Of a stretch of DNA of 32,970 nucleotides, positions 8,575-17,664 are shown in pieces. Below the pieces are notes generated by a model. It made no database searches, was not told the DNA's origin, and saw nothing but the letters and a program-made list of their open reading frames with translations. Positions within the stretch are counted from its first letter, which is position 1. Each line of letters begins with the position of its first letter. Position numbers and translations under genes: made by a program. Source of the DNA: Candidatus Melainabacteria bacterium (GTDB taxonomy: Bacteria > Cyanobacteriota > Vampirovibrionia > Obscuribacterales > Obscuribacteraceae); contig PLXC01000019.1 in the NCBI GenBank assembly GCA_003151275.1, forward strand, positions 37,718 to 70,687, in the 5' to 3' direction.

Positions 8575-8600
8575 GGACACGAATCATCTCTTGTGTCCTT
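8573..8600 (+). terminator. Hairpin overlapping the stop of the radical SAM gene
   Basis: AAGGACACGA (8573-8582) pairs with TTGTGTCCTT (8591-8600) over ten base pairs with one G-T wobble and an 8-base loop. The left arm includes the end of the TAA stop codon. No T-run follows (GAACGTTTG), so this may be a processing or stability hairpin rather than an intrinsic terminator. Confidence 0.4.
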
Positions 8601-8768
8601 GAACGTTTGAGCCCCTGTTGATGATTGCTACCCCTGCAGATCGGGACTGCTTAAACGCCAGTTCAAAAATTTATCAATCCCGAAAGCCTTGCATCACAGG
8701 TCTATTCGGTATATGGGTCAGCCTGCAGTGCCCGGTAATGGCATAATGGTCAATGGAGGCCTTCTGCT

Positions 8769-9395
8769 GTGACACTCGACGATCACTATCGCGGCTTAAA
8801 AACCCATATGAGCAACCTGCGGGTGCATGACCACGTCTGCCTGGCCTACAGCGACAGGGAGCAGCAGATTACCGCCATCGCCCACTATTTAAAAGCGGGT
8901 CTGGACTTAGGCGAGAAGTGCTTGTACATTTCGGACAAAGACACGTCAGAATTCGTTTTAAAAGTGCTCAAAGATACCGGAATCGATGTAGACAATCTGG
9001 TTCTCGCGGGCACTATTGCGGTGGCTAGACCTGAAGAAGTCTATCTGCGAAAGGGATACTTTGACCCAGATGACGTAATGGTTCTTGCTCGTGAACTGAT
9101 CGCGGATGCTACCGCAAAGGGATACAAAGCTCTTCGCTGTGCTTGCGATATGACTTGGGCACTAAGCTCGAATGTGACGTGCAAAGCTTTGCTGGATTAT
9201 GAGTCTAAGGTCAATTGTCTGTTCCAGGAAAAAATCGTTTCAATTTGCCAATACAACACCAACTTGTTCGACATCCAAACTATCGACGCTCTGATGAAGA
9301 CGCACCCCGTGGCAATTTACGGAGGGTCCGTGATTCACAACCAGAACTTCGCTGAGCCTGGTGACTACGCTTTTTCACACGAACAGAGCGCTTAG
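8769..9395 (+). CDS. MEDS-domain (DcmR-like) sensory protein
   Basis: The protein has 208 residues and starts at GTG (8769), with GGAGG 9 bases upstream; the next ATG, 13 codons in, has no such site. The whole protein fits the MEDS domain (methanogen/methylotroph DcmR sensory domain). DHVCLAYSDREQQ is followed by YLKAGLDLGEKCLYISD, a central RCACDMTWAL and the late SICQYNTNLFD. In other bacteria this KaiC/RecA-like fold without an ATPase site sits in histidine kinases, anti-sigma regulators or DcmR. Here it stands alone, without kinase, HTH or HATPase domain, so a partner must be encoded elsewhere if it signals. Several Cys (24, 50, about 124 and others) could give redox sensing, but that is speculative. 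The stop overlaps the stop of the convergent gene. Confidence 0.75.
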   Translation: MTLDDHYRGLKTHMSNLRVHDHVCLAYSDREQQITAIAHYLKAGLDLGEKCLYISDKDTSEFVLKVLKDTGIDVDNLVLAGTIAVARPEEVYLRKGYFDPDDVMVLARELIADATAKGYKALRCACDMTWALSSNVTCKALLDYESKVNCLFQEKIVSICQYNTNLFDIQTIDALMKTHPVAIYGGSVIHNQNFAEPGDYAFSHEQSA

Positions 9396-9640
9396 CTAGT
9401 GTGTCGTTGTTGTTGCTTGAACCATTCATTCAGCTCGTCGGCATCACAGTCGACTGAATAGATTGTCATTCCGTCAGTCTCGACACTGCATGCCGGAGAA
9501 AAACAGTCCAGGAATGCACGGATTTTTTCCCTGTCTTTAAGTAAGTGCCAGGGCAGTTCATACACTGTGGGCTCATGAAGCACGAACTTAGCTGATGTAT
9601 CTTTCTGGCTCACGACAAGTGAACCTTTGACTCTAGGCAT
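9392..9640 (-). CDS. Small hypothetical protein (82 aa)
   Basis: The 82-residue frame starts at the ATG at 9640, with AAAGG about 8 bases upstream. Its stop overlaps the stop of the MEDS gene by 4 bases, in the shared tetranucleotide TTAG. The protein is mixed alpha/beta and acidic, with VYELPWHLLKDREKIRAFLD, a Cys pair (CFSPAC) and a C-terminal DCDADELNEWFKQQQ helix. There is no signal peptide or membrane segment. I do not recognise the family. The ribosome site and tight packing support a real gene. Confidence 0.55.
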   Translation of the reverse strand: MPRVKGSLVVSQKDTSAKFVLHEPTVYELPWHLLKDREKIRAFLDCFSPACSVETDGMTIYSVDCDADELNEWFKQQQRHTS

Positions 9641-9990
9641 CGGGTACCTTTAGTAAACACAACAACACTGTATTTGCTGGCAGATTAATGCTGCCTGCCG
9701 GTGCGAATTTTGTTTCGTTATGCTGCTGCTTGCTCTAGTGTCCTATGTATTGGATGTTTCGCCTATGTTGGTAGACAACCAAATCAGACTACGGTTCAAT
9801 TTGGTTAGCCCAGCAAACCGCCTGCATCACATATGGTGCCAAAACCTTTAGTTTGTAGAGTGCCACGCAAGCGGACCTCCAACGATTCATGGGTTGGAGT
9901 CAAAAATCTTGGACGGGAAGATTCTCACAAAATAAAATCTGGGGGAGCGCTCTTGATGAAGTCGGTAGACAGGTAATCCAGCCAAATAAA
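9641..9990. other. Intergenic stretch without a clear gene
   Basis: About 350 bases upstream of the 82-residue gene, extending to the terminator hairpin at 9991. I see no ORF with a ribosome site. Short inverted repeats are present: GGCAG/CTGCC (9679-9695) and CTCCAAC/GTTGGAG (9877-9899), neither followed by a T-run. The promoter of the 82-residue gene should lie near 9650-9720 on the reverse strand, but no strong hexamers are visible. Confidence 0.35.
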
Positions 9991-10028
9991 TACGCGATAC
10001 TAAACGATTGCTCGTTTGATATCGCGTA
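9983..10028 (-). terminator. Terminator-like hairpin after the 115-aa gene
   Basis: TACGCGATA (9991-9999) pairs perfectly with TATCGCGTA (10020-10028). After one mismatch and one wobble, AAACG pairs with CGTTT, leaving a 6-base loop. On the reverse strand the stem is followed by TTTATTTGG. It lies 55 bases past the stop of the reverse-strand gene, in the right place to end that transcript. The T-run is broken by an A. Confidence 0.55.
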
Positions 10029-10082
10029 CTTCAATCCTAAAAATGCGCCGGATCTCAAACCTAAATGAATCCGAATCCGGCT

Positions 10083-10430
10083 TTAGTGCGAGCGTGTGCT
10101 CACTTCAAGCCGAGCAAAGAGCCCTTTCTCATCTACAAAAAGACGTGCCGAGCTGGTTGGGTCTACGAGACTCAAATCTTGGTTTTCCGGACATAAGCAA
10201 ATGTACTCACCACTGTTATAGAGTTCGCCCGAAGAGACTTCTTTTTCATCACAAAAGAATGTCATCGGTATTCTATCTTCAACCGCCTTGGTGTCGGTTT
10301 TGAACTTGAGCAGTTCAAATTTCTCGTCGTTTGGACACAAAGCTAAGCTTGACCCATTCGGGAGCAATTCACCTGTACCAATCTCAGCGTCACCCCTGAA
10401 AATCTGAACAGGCATTTTAATATCACTCAT
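10083..10430 (-). CDS. Hypothetical protein with an internal duplication
   Basis: The 115-residue frame starts at the ATG at 10430, with AAGGAG about 10 bases upstream, a strong site. The protein contains two related units of about 36 residues. The first runs from about residue 6 (MPVQIFRGD, GELLPNGSSLALCPNDE) and the second from about residue 54 (IPMTFFCDE, GELYNSGEYICLCPEN). Both have a P-x-x-F start, a GEL turn and a (A/C)LCP(N/E) element. The predicted structure is mostly beta strand. The repeated LCP cysteine could bind metal or form disulfides, but no signal peptide is present. I do not recognise the family. The gene diverges from the ABC exporter. Confidence 0.6.
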   Translation of the reverse strand: MSDIKMPVQIFRGDAEIGTGELLPNGSSLALCPNDEKFELLKFKTDTKAVEDRIPMTFFCDEKEVSSGELYNSGEYICLCPENQDLSLVDPTSSARLFVDEKGLFARLEVSTRSH

Positions 10431-10764
10431 TATCGACTACTCCTTGTAAGGCACGCGACGAGGGTCGTCACTTTTACCGCTTCGCTGAATTTCAGCATCT
10501 ATAAAAAAGGCGATCTCCGCTGTGACCAGTTACCGCCCGCTTGCCGAAGTGACGGAGAGCTGAACCATTAGTTCCCGACCTAGTGTGGGTGTGCCTTTTG
10601 CGCAATCTAACACGACAGTCGGCTTGACAATACATCCTCGTTGGTCCTAAAATCTACAACTCAGTATTCCTGCCCCGCGAGATGACCAATGATTGACTTT
10701 ATTAACTCAAAACCAAAACTGAACCAGTTTTCTTCTTCTTTGAGTAATAAGGCGAGTTTTAATT
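10431..10764. promoter_or_regulatory. Divergent regulatory region with the exporter promoter
   Basis: The 334 bases separate the 115-residue gene (reverse) from the ABC exporter (forward). They contain the forward promoter listed separately. They also contain CTGAATTTCAG (inverted repeat near 10484-10494) and the ribosome site of the reverse gene. No further gene with a ribosome site is seen. Confidence 0.45.
10624..10653 (+). promoter_or_regulatory. Sigma-70-type promoter of the ABC exporter
   Basis: A perfect -35 TTGACA (10624-10629) is followed after 18 bases by TAAAAT (10648-10653), five of six matches to the -10 consensus. Transcription would start near 10660, giving a leader of about 105 bases before the ATG at 10765. 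Confidence 0.65.
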
Positions 10765-12591
10765 ATGTCGAAACAGAATCCAATCTTTTATCTCACGCGC
10801 ACGGGCTGGCAATACGCAGGCACGCATCGACCATTGATGATTTGGTATGTAGTGCTCTTCGGTCTGGCGCAAGCAGTATCACTTGCTGAACCCTACGTAA
10901 TCGGGCAACTTCTCAACTCGGTGCAAAAGAACGTCTCGAAAGGCGCTAATTTGGATCGATTAGTGCACGACATCTACTTTTACTTGTTGATGTTCTTCCT
11001 GATTCAATTCTTCTTCTGGGCGTTTCATGGACCTGGAAGATTGGTCGAGCGCTTTGTGCAATTTCATATCAAAGCCAACTTCAAAACAAGTCTGTTCAAG
11101 ATGATTACAGACTTGCCCCTGCAGTGGCATCGTGAGCACCACTCAGGTGACAGCATTGACAAAATAAACAGAGCGACGAACTCACTATCGTCATACTTTG
11201 ATATGACATTCGAAGTTTCTTACATGCTTTTCCGTTTGATCGGCACGCAAATAATACTCTTTTGCTTCATGCCATTTGCTGGATGGGTTGCGCTTCTAAC
11301 CACCGCCGTATCTTTTGCAATTATCTATTATTTCGACAAAGTGTTGTCAGTGCAATATTTTGATTTGAACAAAATGGATAATCGGGTTGCGTCGGCTGTG
11401 CATGACTATGTAACAAACATAGTCAGCGTAATCACTCTGCGTCTGGAAAACCCAGTGCTGCAGGAAGTGAACAAGAGGCTCTTCACCTCACTAAAACTGT
11501 ATCGAAAGAACTCGGTAATCAACGAAGTGAAGTGGTTTCTGACCACCATGCTGATTGGGATCATGGTGGTATCAGTGCTGCTCTGGTACACGCACACCAC
11601 TCTTGGTGCCGGAAAAGTAATTCTAAGTGGAACGTTCTTTACACTCTTTGAATATCTTAGAAGGATCGGCGACTCGTTTTATAACTTCGCCTACATCTAT
11701 GGTTCGGTGGTGCGGCAGGCTGCTGACGTGCAAAGCGCTGCGCCTCTCATTGAGGCGCATCAGTTGCTGAATTTGGACGCCGAAAAATACAACATGCCTG
11801 CGAACTGGAAACAGTTGGAGGTGAATAATCTGCACTTCACTTATGAGGATGAGAAGCACAAGACGCATCATCTCGAAGATGTATCCATTAAGCTGGCGCG
11901 CGGTTCTACCGTTGCGTTGGTGGGCGAGAGTGGTAGCGGCAAGAGTACATTCCTCAGCCTCTTGCGAGGGGTGCAAACTGCCGATGATGTTACTTTGATT
12001 TGCGATGGTCAGGTTCTGCCTGGCAAACTTGCGCATCTCAGTCATTGCACAACTCTGATGCCGCAGGATCCTGAAATCTTTGCGGACACAATCAAATTCA
12101 ATATAACATTTGGATTCGAAGCCTCAGACGAAGATGTGATGAAAGCAGTTCAAATCGCAAGATTCGAATATGTATTGTCGCGTCTACCTCAGGGCTTGGA
12201 GACAAGCATCGCTGAAAAGGGCGTCAATTTGAGCGGTGGTGAAAAACAAAGACTGGCGCTGGCGCGCGGTGTCTACTTTGCCAGAAGCAGCGATGTCGTA
12301 TTATTGGATGAGCCAACTAGCAGTGTCGACACATACAACGAAAGACAAATCTATGAGGCAGTTCTGCAAACATTTGCCGACAAGTGCGTGGTTTCATCAA
12401 TTCACAAATTACATTTGTTAGAGATGTTTGACACCATATACGTTTTCGACGATGGCAGGATAGTTGAAAGCGGCACCTTCCCGGAGCTGCTAGCCAGCAA
12501 TGGTGCTCTTTCCGAGATGTGGAAGAACTACCAAATCTCGGACAACGTGTTGGTCACTGAGAGTTGCGAAATCGTTCAAGCTATAATCTAA
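10765..12591 (+). CDS. ABC exporter, fused membrane and ATPase domains
   Basis: The protein has 608 residues, the normal length for a half-size type IV ABC exporter that works as a homodimer or heterodimer in the inner membrane. Residues 1-330 hold the six-helix membrane domain (hydrophobic segments near 25-45, 70-95, 150-195 and 255-285). The ATPase domain shows Walker A GESGSGKS (387-394), Q-loop region MPQDPEIF, signature LSGGEKQ (489-495), Walker B VVLLDEP with catalytic Glu516, and the H-loop in SSIHK. All catalytic residues are present. The substrate cannot be read from sequence; lipid, peptide or drug are all possible. AAGGCGAG precedes the ATG. The next gene starts about 20 bases downstream and is probably co-transcribed. 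Confidence 0.85.
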   Translation: MSKQNPIFYLTRTGWQYAGTHRPLMIWYVVLFGLAQAVSLAEPYVIGQLLNSVQKNVSKGANLDRLVHDIYFYLLMFFLIQFFFWAFHGPGRLVERFVQFHIKANFKTSLFKMITDLPLQWHREHHSGDSIDKINRATNSLSSYFDMTFEVSYMLFRLIGTQIILFCFMPFAGWVALLTTAVSFAIIYYFDKVLSVQYFDLNKMDNRVASAVHDYVTNIVSVITLRLENPVLQEVNKRLFTSLKLYRKNSVINEVKWFLTTMLIGIMVVSVLLWYTHTTLGAGKVILSGTFFTLFEYLRRIGDSFYNFAYIYGSVVRQAADVQSAAPLIEAHQLLNLDAEKYNMPANWKQLEVNNLHFTYEDEKHKTHHLEDVSIKLARGSTVALVGESGSGKSTFLSLLRGVQTADDVTLICDGQVLPGKLAHLSHCTTLMPQDPEIFADTIKFNITFGFEASDEDVMKAVQIARFEYVLSRLPQGLETSIAEKGVNLSGGEKQRLALARGVYFARSSDVVLLDEPTSSVDTYNERQIYEAVLQTFADKCVVSSIHKLHLLEMFDTIYVFDDGRIVESGTFPELLASNGALSEMWKNYQISDNVLVTESCEIVQAII

Positions 12592-12611
12592 GATGCGACT
12601 TTGGAGGACAG

Positions 12612-13034
12612 ATGATGAAGGGGCTTTTTCGTCCACCGTGTTCTGTATGCGAAAAACCTAGCGCCACAATCGAAATCGTTCCACCGAACGAATTGCCTGA
12701 GGAATTCGCAAGTTGGGACATTGAGAAGCAAGAAAGTTACCGAAAGTACCGAGATATGGCTCACTTTTACCTCACTTACTCTGGACCGGGTGGGGGCAAC
12801 GGCAACATAGGACACAGCGTCGAACCAACGAGAGCCGACCTTATCGTAAAAGCCTTCTCTGGACCGCCCAATAACGAATCTATTCGTGCTGCGGATTTTT
12901 ACGACAACGCCGGTTTCTGCCTTGAGTGTTCGGCATTTTATTGCTGGGATCACTGGAATGTTAGTGACAGCGGTGGCGGTAGGTGTCCGAATGGACACTG
13001 GGCTAGTTTAGACCCTCATTGGTCGCCGGATTGA
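12612..13034 (+). CDS. Small zinc-binding protein
   Basis: The 140-residue protein lies 20 bases after the exporter. GGAGG is at 12603-12607. Two consecutive ATGs (12612 and 12615) are possible; the second is better spaced. Cys10 and Cys13 (CSVCEKP) form one knuckle. The C-terminal cluster CLECSAFYCWDHW...CPNGHW supplies Cys103, Cys106, Cys111, His114, Cys125 and His129, a pattern like B-box or treble-clef zinc fingers. The region between is acidic with a Gly-rich loop (GPGGGNGN). No DNA-binding helix is evident. The family is not recognised. Its place behind the exporter suggests a shared transcript, but a joint function is not shown. Confidence 0.6.
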   Translation: MMKGLFRPPCSVCEKPSATIEIVPPNELPEEFASWDIEKQESYRKYRDMAHFYLTYSGPGGGNGNIGHSVEPTRADLIVKAFSGPPNNESIRAADFYDNAGFCLECSAFYCWDHWNVSDSGGGRCPNGHWASLDPHWSPD

Positions 13035-13081
13035 TTGTGCCACCATAGAATTTCAACAAAAGCACCGGGGACGCAGATTTC

Positions 13082-13159
13082 ATGACAGAATCCGAGCGAG
13101 AATTTGAAAAAACCCATCCTTGGATTAATTTCCAGTTGGATCTGCGCGGAGCCCAGTAG
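13082..13159 (+). pseudogene. Short ORF like the N-terminus of Fic-family proteins
   Basis: The frame is 25 codons from ATG to TAG. Its sequence contains THPWINFQLDLRGA, which resembles the opening motif (HPW-x-x-F-x-LDL-R) that I remember from one class of Fic-domain AMPylating proteins. Nothing Fic-like follows the stop: there is no HPFxxGNGR motif and only a few bases remain before the next gene's end. It is best read as a relic of a deleted gene, though a chance match in so short a frame is quite possible. Confidence 0.3.
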
Positions 13160-13167
13160 TTGTAACA

Positions 13168-14415
13168 TCATAATTTTGCTGGCTGCAGACTAACCCGAAT
13201 CAATCGCGGATAATACAAATCGGGGCGACTTAGGTAGTGCTTCATCTCTCCTGGATTGGAGCAATAGCTGACTATCACTTCATCTTTGTTCCGACTCAAT
13301 TCCGGGTGTGCCTTGGCGCTATATACGGAATTATTGTGATCCAAAACCTTTACTTGCCCCTCAGGACAGTGGAAAACTTTAAGTGGTGCGCTCCAAGGTC
13401 CTTCCGGTGATTTCGAGAAGCGCATAGATATATCTGAAGACAATGGAGGCATGTAAGTTGCCACCAAATACGGTTCACCTTGCAATTCCGTCACCGTCAT
13501 CTCTGGAGCACCATCTTCAAATACAACTGCCGATTGAGAGCTATCGTTGGACCATTCCTTCCCATTCCAAAAGGAAAACTTAGACATATCCATAGAAGTA
13601 AGCGCTACTTTTGAAATCCTAGATACGCCAGTAGGATGGACGTGCCAGCCTTTGGCCAACCTCGGTAAACTGCTGTAGAAATAAACGTAATCTGTTTTCA
13701 CCAAACAAGCTGTTCCCAACAAAACTTCTTTTGATTTTTCTGGAAGTGCAACAACTTGCCACTTCCAACTTGACGGAGGAGTACTGGGATTTGAAACTGA
13801 TAATAAATCATCCGATCGCCAGTCGAACCCGAACATTTTTTCTTCCGTCTTTTCTTCTGGGAAGACCAACTTGTTGACGATGAAGAGCTTTTGCTCGAGA
13901 ACGAAACCATCTCCTGGCCAATACCATGATTTCGGCTGTGCCGTACCTTGCAATCGGGTCGGCGCCATTATGGCTTGCGGAGAATCATTCTCGGTTTTCC
14001 AAAAAAACTTCAAAGAATTAGATCGAACTTTTTGAACAGCCGCCGAGTTATTTATAAAGGCAAACGATTTGGCGTCATCCTTTTGAGAATTCTCCTTGCG
14101 AGAATCATTTTTTGATGAATCCGTTTTAGAAGCTTCCTTCTCCAGTTGATTTTTTTTCAATCCAGCCTTTCTAATGAATGTATCGCCGAAGAGCCAGACA
14201 GTCGTACTATCGTTGAGCGGCACAGTACAAGCGCCATCGGCACCGCGCCATTTCGGATCGTGTCGAAATGCTTTGGTCAAATCATCATCCGAAGTAACGG
14301 ATTTCACAGAAAATGGAATTGCTATTGCGGCACTGCATAGCACCGCATTTGGTGACAGATTGGACAGCGCGATTAATCCAAATATCAAAAGAAGCGAACG
14401 AAATCTATTCTTCAT
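13168..14415 (-). CDS. Secreted DUF4185-like beta-propeller protein
   Basis: The protein has 415 residues from the ATG at 14415. Residues 1-31 form a signal peptide (MKNRFRSLLLIFGLIALSN). The mature part matches the DUF4185 style, a five-bladed propeller related to glycoside hydrolases. WLFGDTFI is near the start, followed by WYWPGDGFV, YVYFYSSLP, GAPEMTVTELQGEPYLVATY, SPEGPWS and finally SAKAHPELSRNKDEVIVSYCSN. A Lys/Ser/Asp-rich insert of about 30 residues lies near residue 95. The role is probably polysaccharide binding or hydrolysis outside the cytoplasm, but no catalytic residues are established. The ATG overlaps the end of the upstream gene by 11 bases with no strong ribosome site, which suggests translational coupling. 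Confidence 0.7.
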   Translation of the reverse strand: MKNRFRSLLLIFGLIALSNLSPNAVLCSAAIAIPFSVKSVTSDDDLTKAFRHDPKWRGADGACTVPLNDSTTVWLFGDTFIRKAGLKKNQLEKEASKTDSSKNDSRKENSQKDDAKSFAFINNSAAVQKVRSNSLKFFWKTENDSPQAIMAPTRLQGTAQPKSWYWPGDGFVLEQKLFIVNKLVFPEEKTEEKMFGFDWRSDDLLSVSNPSTPPSSWKWQVVALPEKSKEVLLGTACLVKTDYVYFYSSLPRLAKGWHVHPTGVSRISKVALTSMDMSKFSFWNGKEWSNDSSQSAVVFEDGAPEMTVTELQGEPYLVATYMPPLSSDISMRFSKSPEGPWSAPLKVFHCPEGQVKVLDHNNSVYSAKAHPELSRNKDEVIVSYCSNPGEMKHYLSRPDLYYPRLIRVSLQPAKL

Positions 14416-15016
14416 TGTCGAAGAGCAAACCATAATGACCAACAATGATTCGCACTTTGCCTGAGTCGGGATCTCTGATGGGAAGCCCGTCTCGCCCAGC
14501 GCCCCAAATCAAATAGGTCGTCGTCTGATTGCTTATTGCTGTAATAGTGCCAGGTGCAGCGGTCCATTCTTGCGGCGGTTGTGTTAAATACTGCTGGATA
14601 TCATTGTTGGTCAAACTCAGGTCTGCGGATTGAACGCGAATTCGATCCATACTCGCCGCAACTGGCATCGGTTGGGGTGTATCTATCGGCGAAGTCGTCG
14701 GGTTCGCGTAATCAGACTCCGCGTCCAAGCCCTGCGCAAGTTGAACCATTCCCGAATCATATGGAATGTTTGGCACCAATTGATTCAATTGCTGTTTCGC
14801 AAAGGCAATTTGTTCTAAGCCTTCAGGAAAACGATGGTTCCAAGTGCAGTACTGTGCAAACCAATCAGAGACTTTGGTCATCTGATTGTAGAGCCTGCCG
14901 TCTTGCTCGGCGGTCGCCAATTGCTTGGCGGTTAGCTGCGCGTTGACGTAACTGTTCGAAAACAGCGAAAGGACAAGGGAGCACAGGACAGGAATGAAAA
15001 ATTTTCGCGGTTGCAT
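14405..15016 (-). CDS. Secreted hypothetical protein
   Basis: The protein has 203 residues from the ATG at 15016. Residues 1-27 look like a signal peptide (MQPRKFFIPVLCSLVLSLFS, with NAQ at the cleavage site). The mature part starts with a Gln-rich helix (LTAKQLATAEQDGRLYNQM). It has a Pro/Ser-rich linker near the middle (TTSPIDTPQPMP) and ends with TTTYLIWGAGRDGLPIRDPDSGK and a beta strand. The layout recalls pilin-like or minor secreted proteins, but I see no prepilin cleavage site. It is the first gene of a two-gene unit with the DUF4185 protein, so the two are probably secreted together. Its function is unknown. Confidence 0.6.
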   Translation of the reverse strand: MQPRKFFIPVLCSLVLSLFSNSYVNAQLTAKQLATAEQDGRLYNQMTKVSDWFAQYCTWNHRFPEGLEQIAFAKQQLNQLVPNIPYDSGMVQLAQGLDAESDYANPTTSPIDTPQPMPVAASMDRIRVQSADLSLTNNDIQQYLTQPPQEWTAAPGTITAISNQTTTYLIWGAGRDGLPIRDPDSGKVRIIVGHYGLLFDNEE

Positions 15017-15321
15017 TGTTTTGCACTGGAAAGCTGTTGTCCAGATCATACCTGATGGACTCATAGTAGCTGGGGATGATCGGAGCGGACCGCCATGTGC
15101 CGAACCATTGCCGCCGGACCATAGGACGGATTAACGATGTATGGTCAAGAATCGAGCCCGGGCTCTGTATAGCACTGCCAGTCAGAATCTGTTTTAAAAA
15201 AAAACGTTTTTTTCTAACGAGTGCCGCGCTCCCGGGAAAGCATCTTTAGGACCGGCTGCTTTCCACTAGGTGGCGATGGGCCAGCGCTCCCAGGTTGGGA
15301 CGGATGCGGGCTAGAAAGCCC
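15017..15321. other. Structured GC-rich intergenic region between A/T runs
   Basis: About 300 bases lie between the groEL terminator and the next reverse-strand gene. The part 15215-15320 is about 65% G+C. It contains GGAAAGCA (15235-15242) pairing perfectly with TGCTTTCC (15257-15264), GCGCTCCC twice (15226-15233 and 15284-15291), and GGGCTAGAAAGCCC near the terminator. It is bounded by an A9-CG-T7 palindrome (15196-15213) and the A-run of the terminator. A 12-base palindrome GAGCCCGGGCTC lies at 15154-15165. This could be a small RNA; no family motif is recognised. No protein gene is evident. Confidence 0.35.
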
Positions 15322-15354
15322 AAAAAAAAAAATCGGGGACCCGAAGGCCCCCGA
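15322..15354 (-). terminator. Strong rho-independent terminator of groESL
   Basis: On the reverse strand TCGGGGGCC pairs with GGTCCCCGA (nine pairs, one G-T wobble) around a TTCG tetraloop, followed by a run of T residues. It starts 65 bases after the groEL stop and is the clearest terminator in the window. Confidence 0.9.
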
Positions 15355-15419
15355 CAATTCTTTCTACTTATCCGAAGATAGCCTATGCAGCAAGCTGCTC
15401 GGCATAATCCCGGAGGATT

Positions 15420-17072
<1,653 letters not shown>

Positions 17073-17128
17073 TTATTCCTTATGAAATAAAGTCAGCAGC
17101 GCTAAGTGCGCTGCTGAGTTGGGGAGAT

Positions 17129-17440
17129 TTAGCCGACGATTGCGAGAATGTCGCGCTCAGCCAGAATTAGATAGTCGACGCCTTCGATTTTCACTTCAGT
17201 ACCGGAGTACTTAGCGAAAAGAACTTTGTCGCCTACTTTGACTTCCATAGGCTCACGAGTTCCTTTTTCATTCAATTTGCCAGGGCCGGCAGCAAGCACT
17301 TCGCCTTGTTGTGGCTTTTCTTTGGCCGTATCGGGCAGAACAATTCCGCCAGCAGTTTTTTCTTCAGCTTCGAGCTTTTTGACCACGACACGGTCAGCCA
17401 ATGGTTTCAACTGGAGTTTCATCGCAGATGCAGTAGCCAA
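17129..17440 (-). CDS. groES: Co-chaperonin GroES (Cpn10)
   Basis: The 103-residue protein is the seven-subunit lid of GroEL. Diagnostic motifs are [19 protein letters not shown], the mobile loop [18 protein letters not shown], and [17 protein letters not shown] near the end. I start at TTG (17440) because AGGAGGGA lies 7 bases upstream; the first ATG, six codons in, has no ribosome site. This adds MATASA before the usual MKLQLKPL. It is the first gene of the groES-groEL operon. The 224 bases upstream show no CIRCE (TTAGCACTC-N9-GAGTGCTAA). GTGTATAT occurs there in both orientations (17461-17468 and 17579-17586), of unknown meaning. Confidence 0.96.
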   Translation of the reverse strand: MATASAMKLQLKPLADRVVVKKLEAEEKTAGGIVLPDTAKEKPQQGEVLAAGPGKLNEKGTREPMEVKVGDKVLFAKYSGTEVKIEGVDYLILAERDILAIVG

Positions 17441-17664
17441 TGGTCTATCCCTCCTAGAGAATATACACAGAGAATTGATACAAGGGAGTTGTCCGATAGG
17501 ATAGCCTCTGTAGCAGAGCCACTTGGCATATCACACAGCAGAATCCGGGGACTCGCGGGACATCTCTCACTGATGAAAGTGTATATACGGAATTGTGTTG
17601 TCAGCCCGTTTTGCGCTTTTTCTTAATGATCGCAGCCGGTCGCAATTCGCTTTGCAGCTTGTTT

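Noticed and set aside
10689..10889. 66-codon forward frame before the exporter
   Set aside because: It overlaps the exporter start in another frame and lacks a ribosome site.
15215..15320. SRP RNA (GGAAAGCAGCC resembles its loop)
   Set aside because: The paired UCC-GGAA-GGA stem of domain IV is missing.
17441..17664. CIRCE operator for groESL
   Set aside because: TTAGCACTC-N9-GAGTGCTAA was not found even with a few mismatches.
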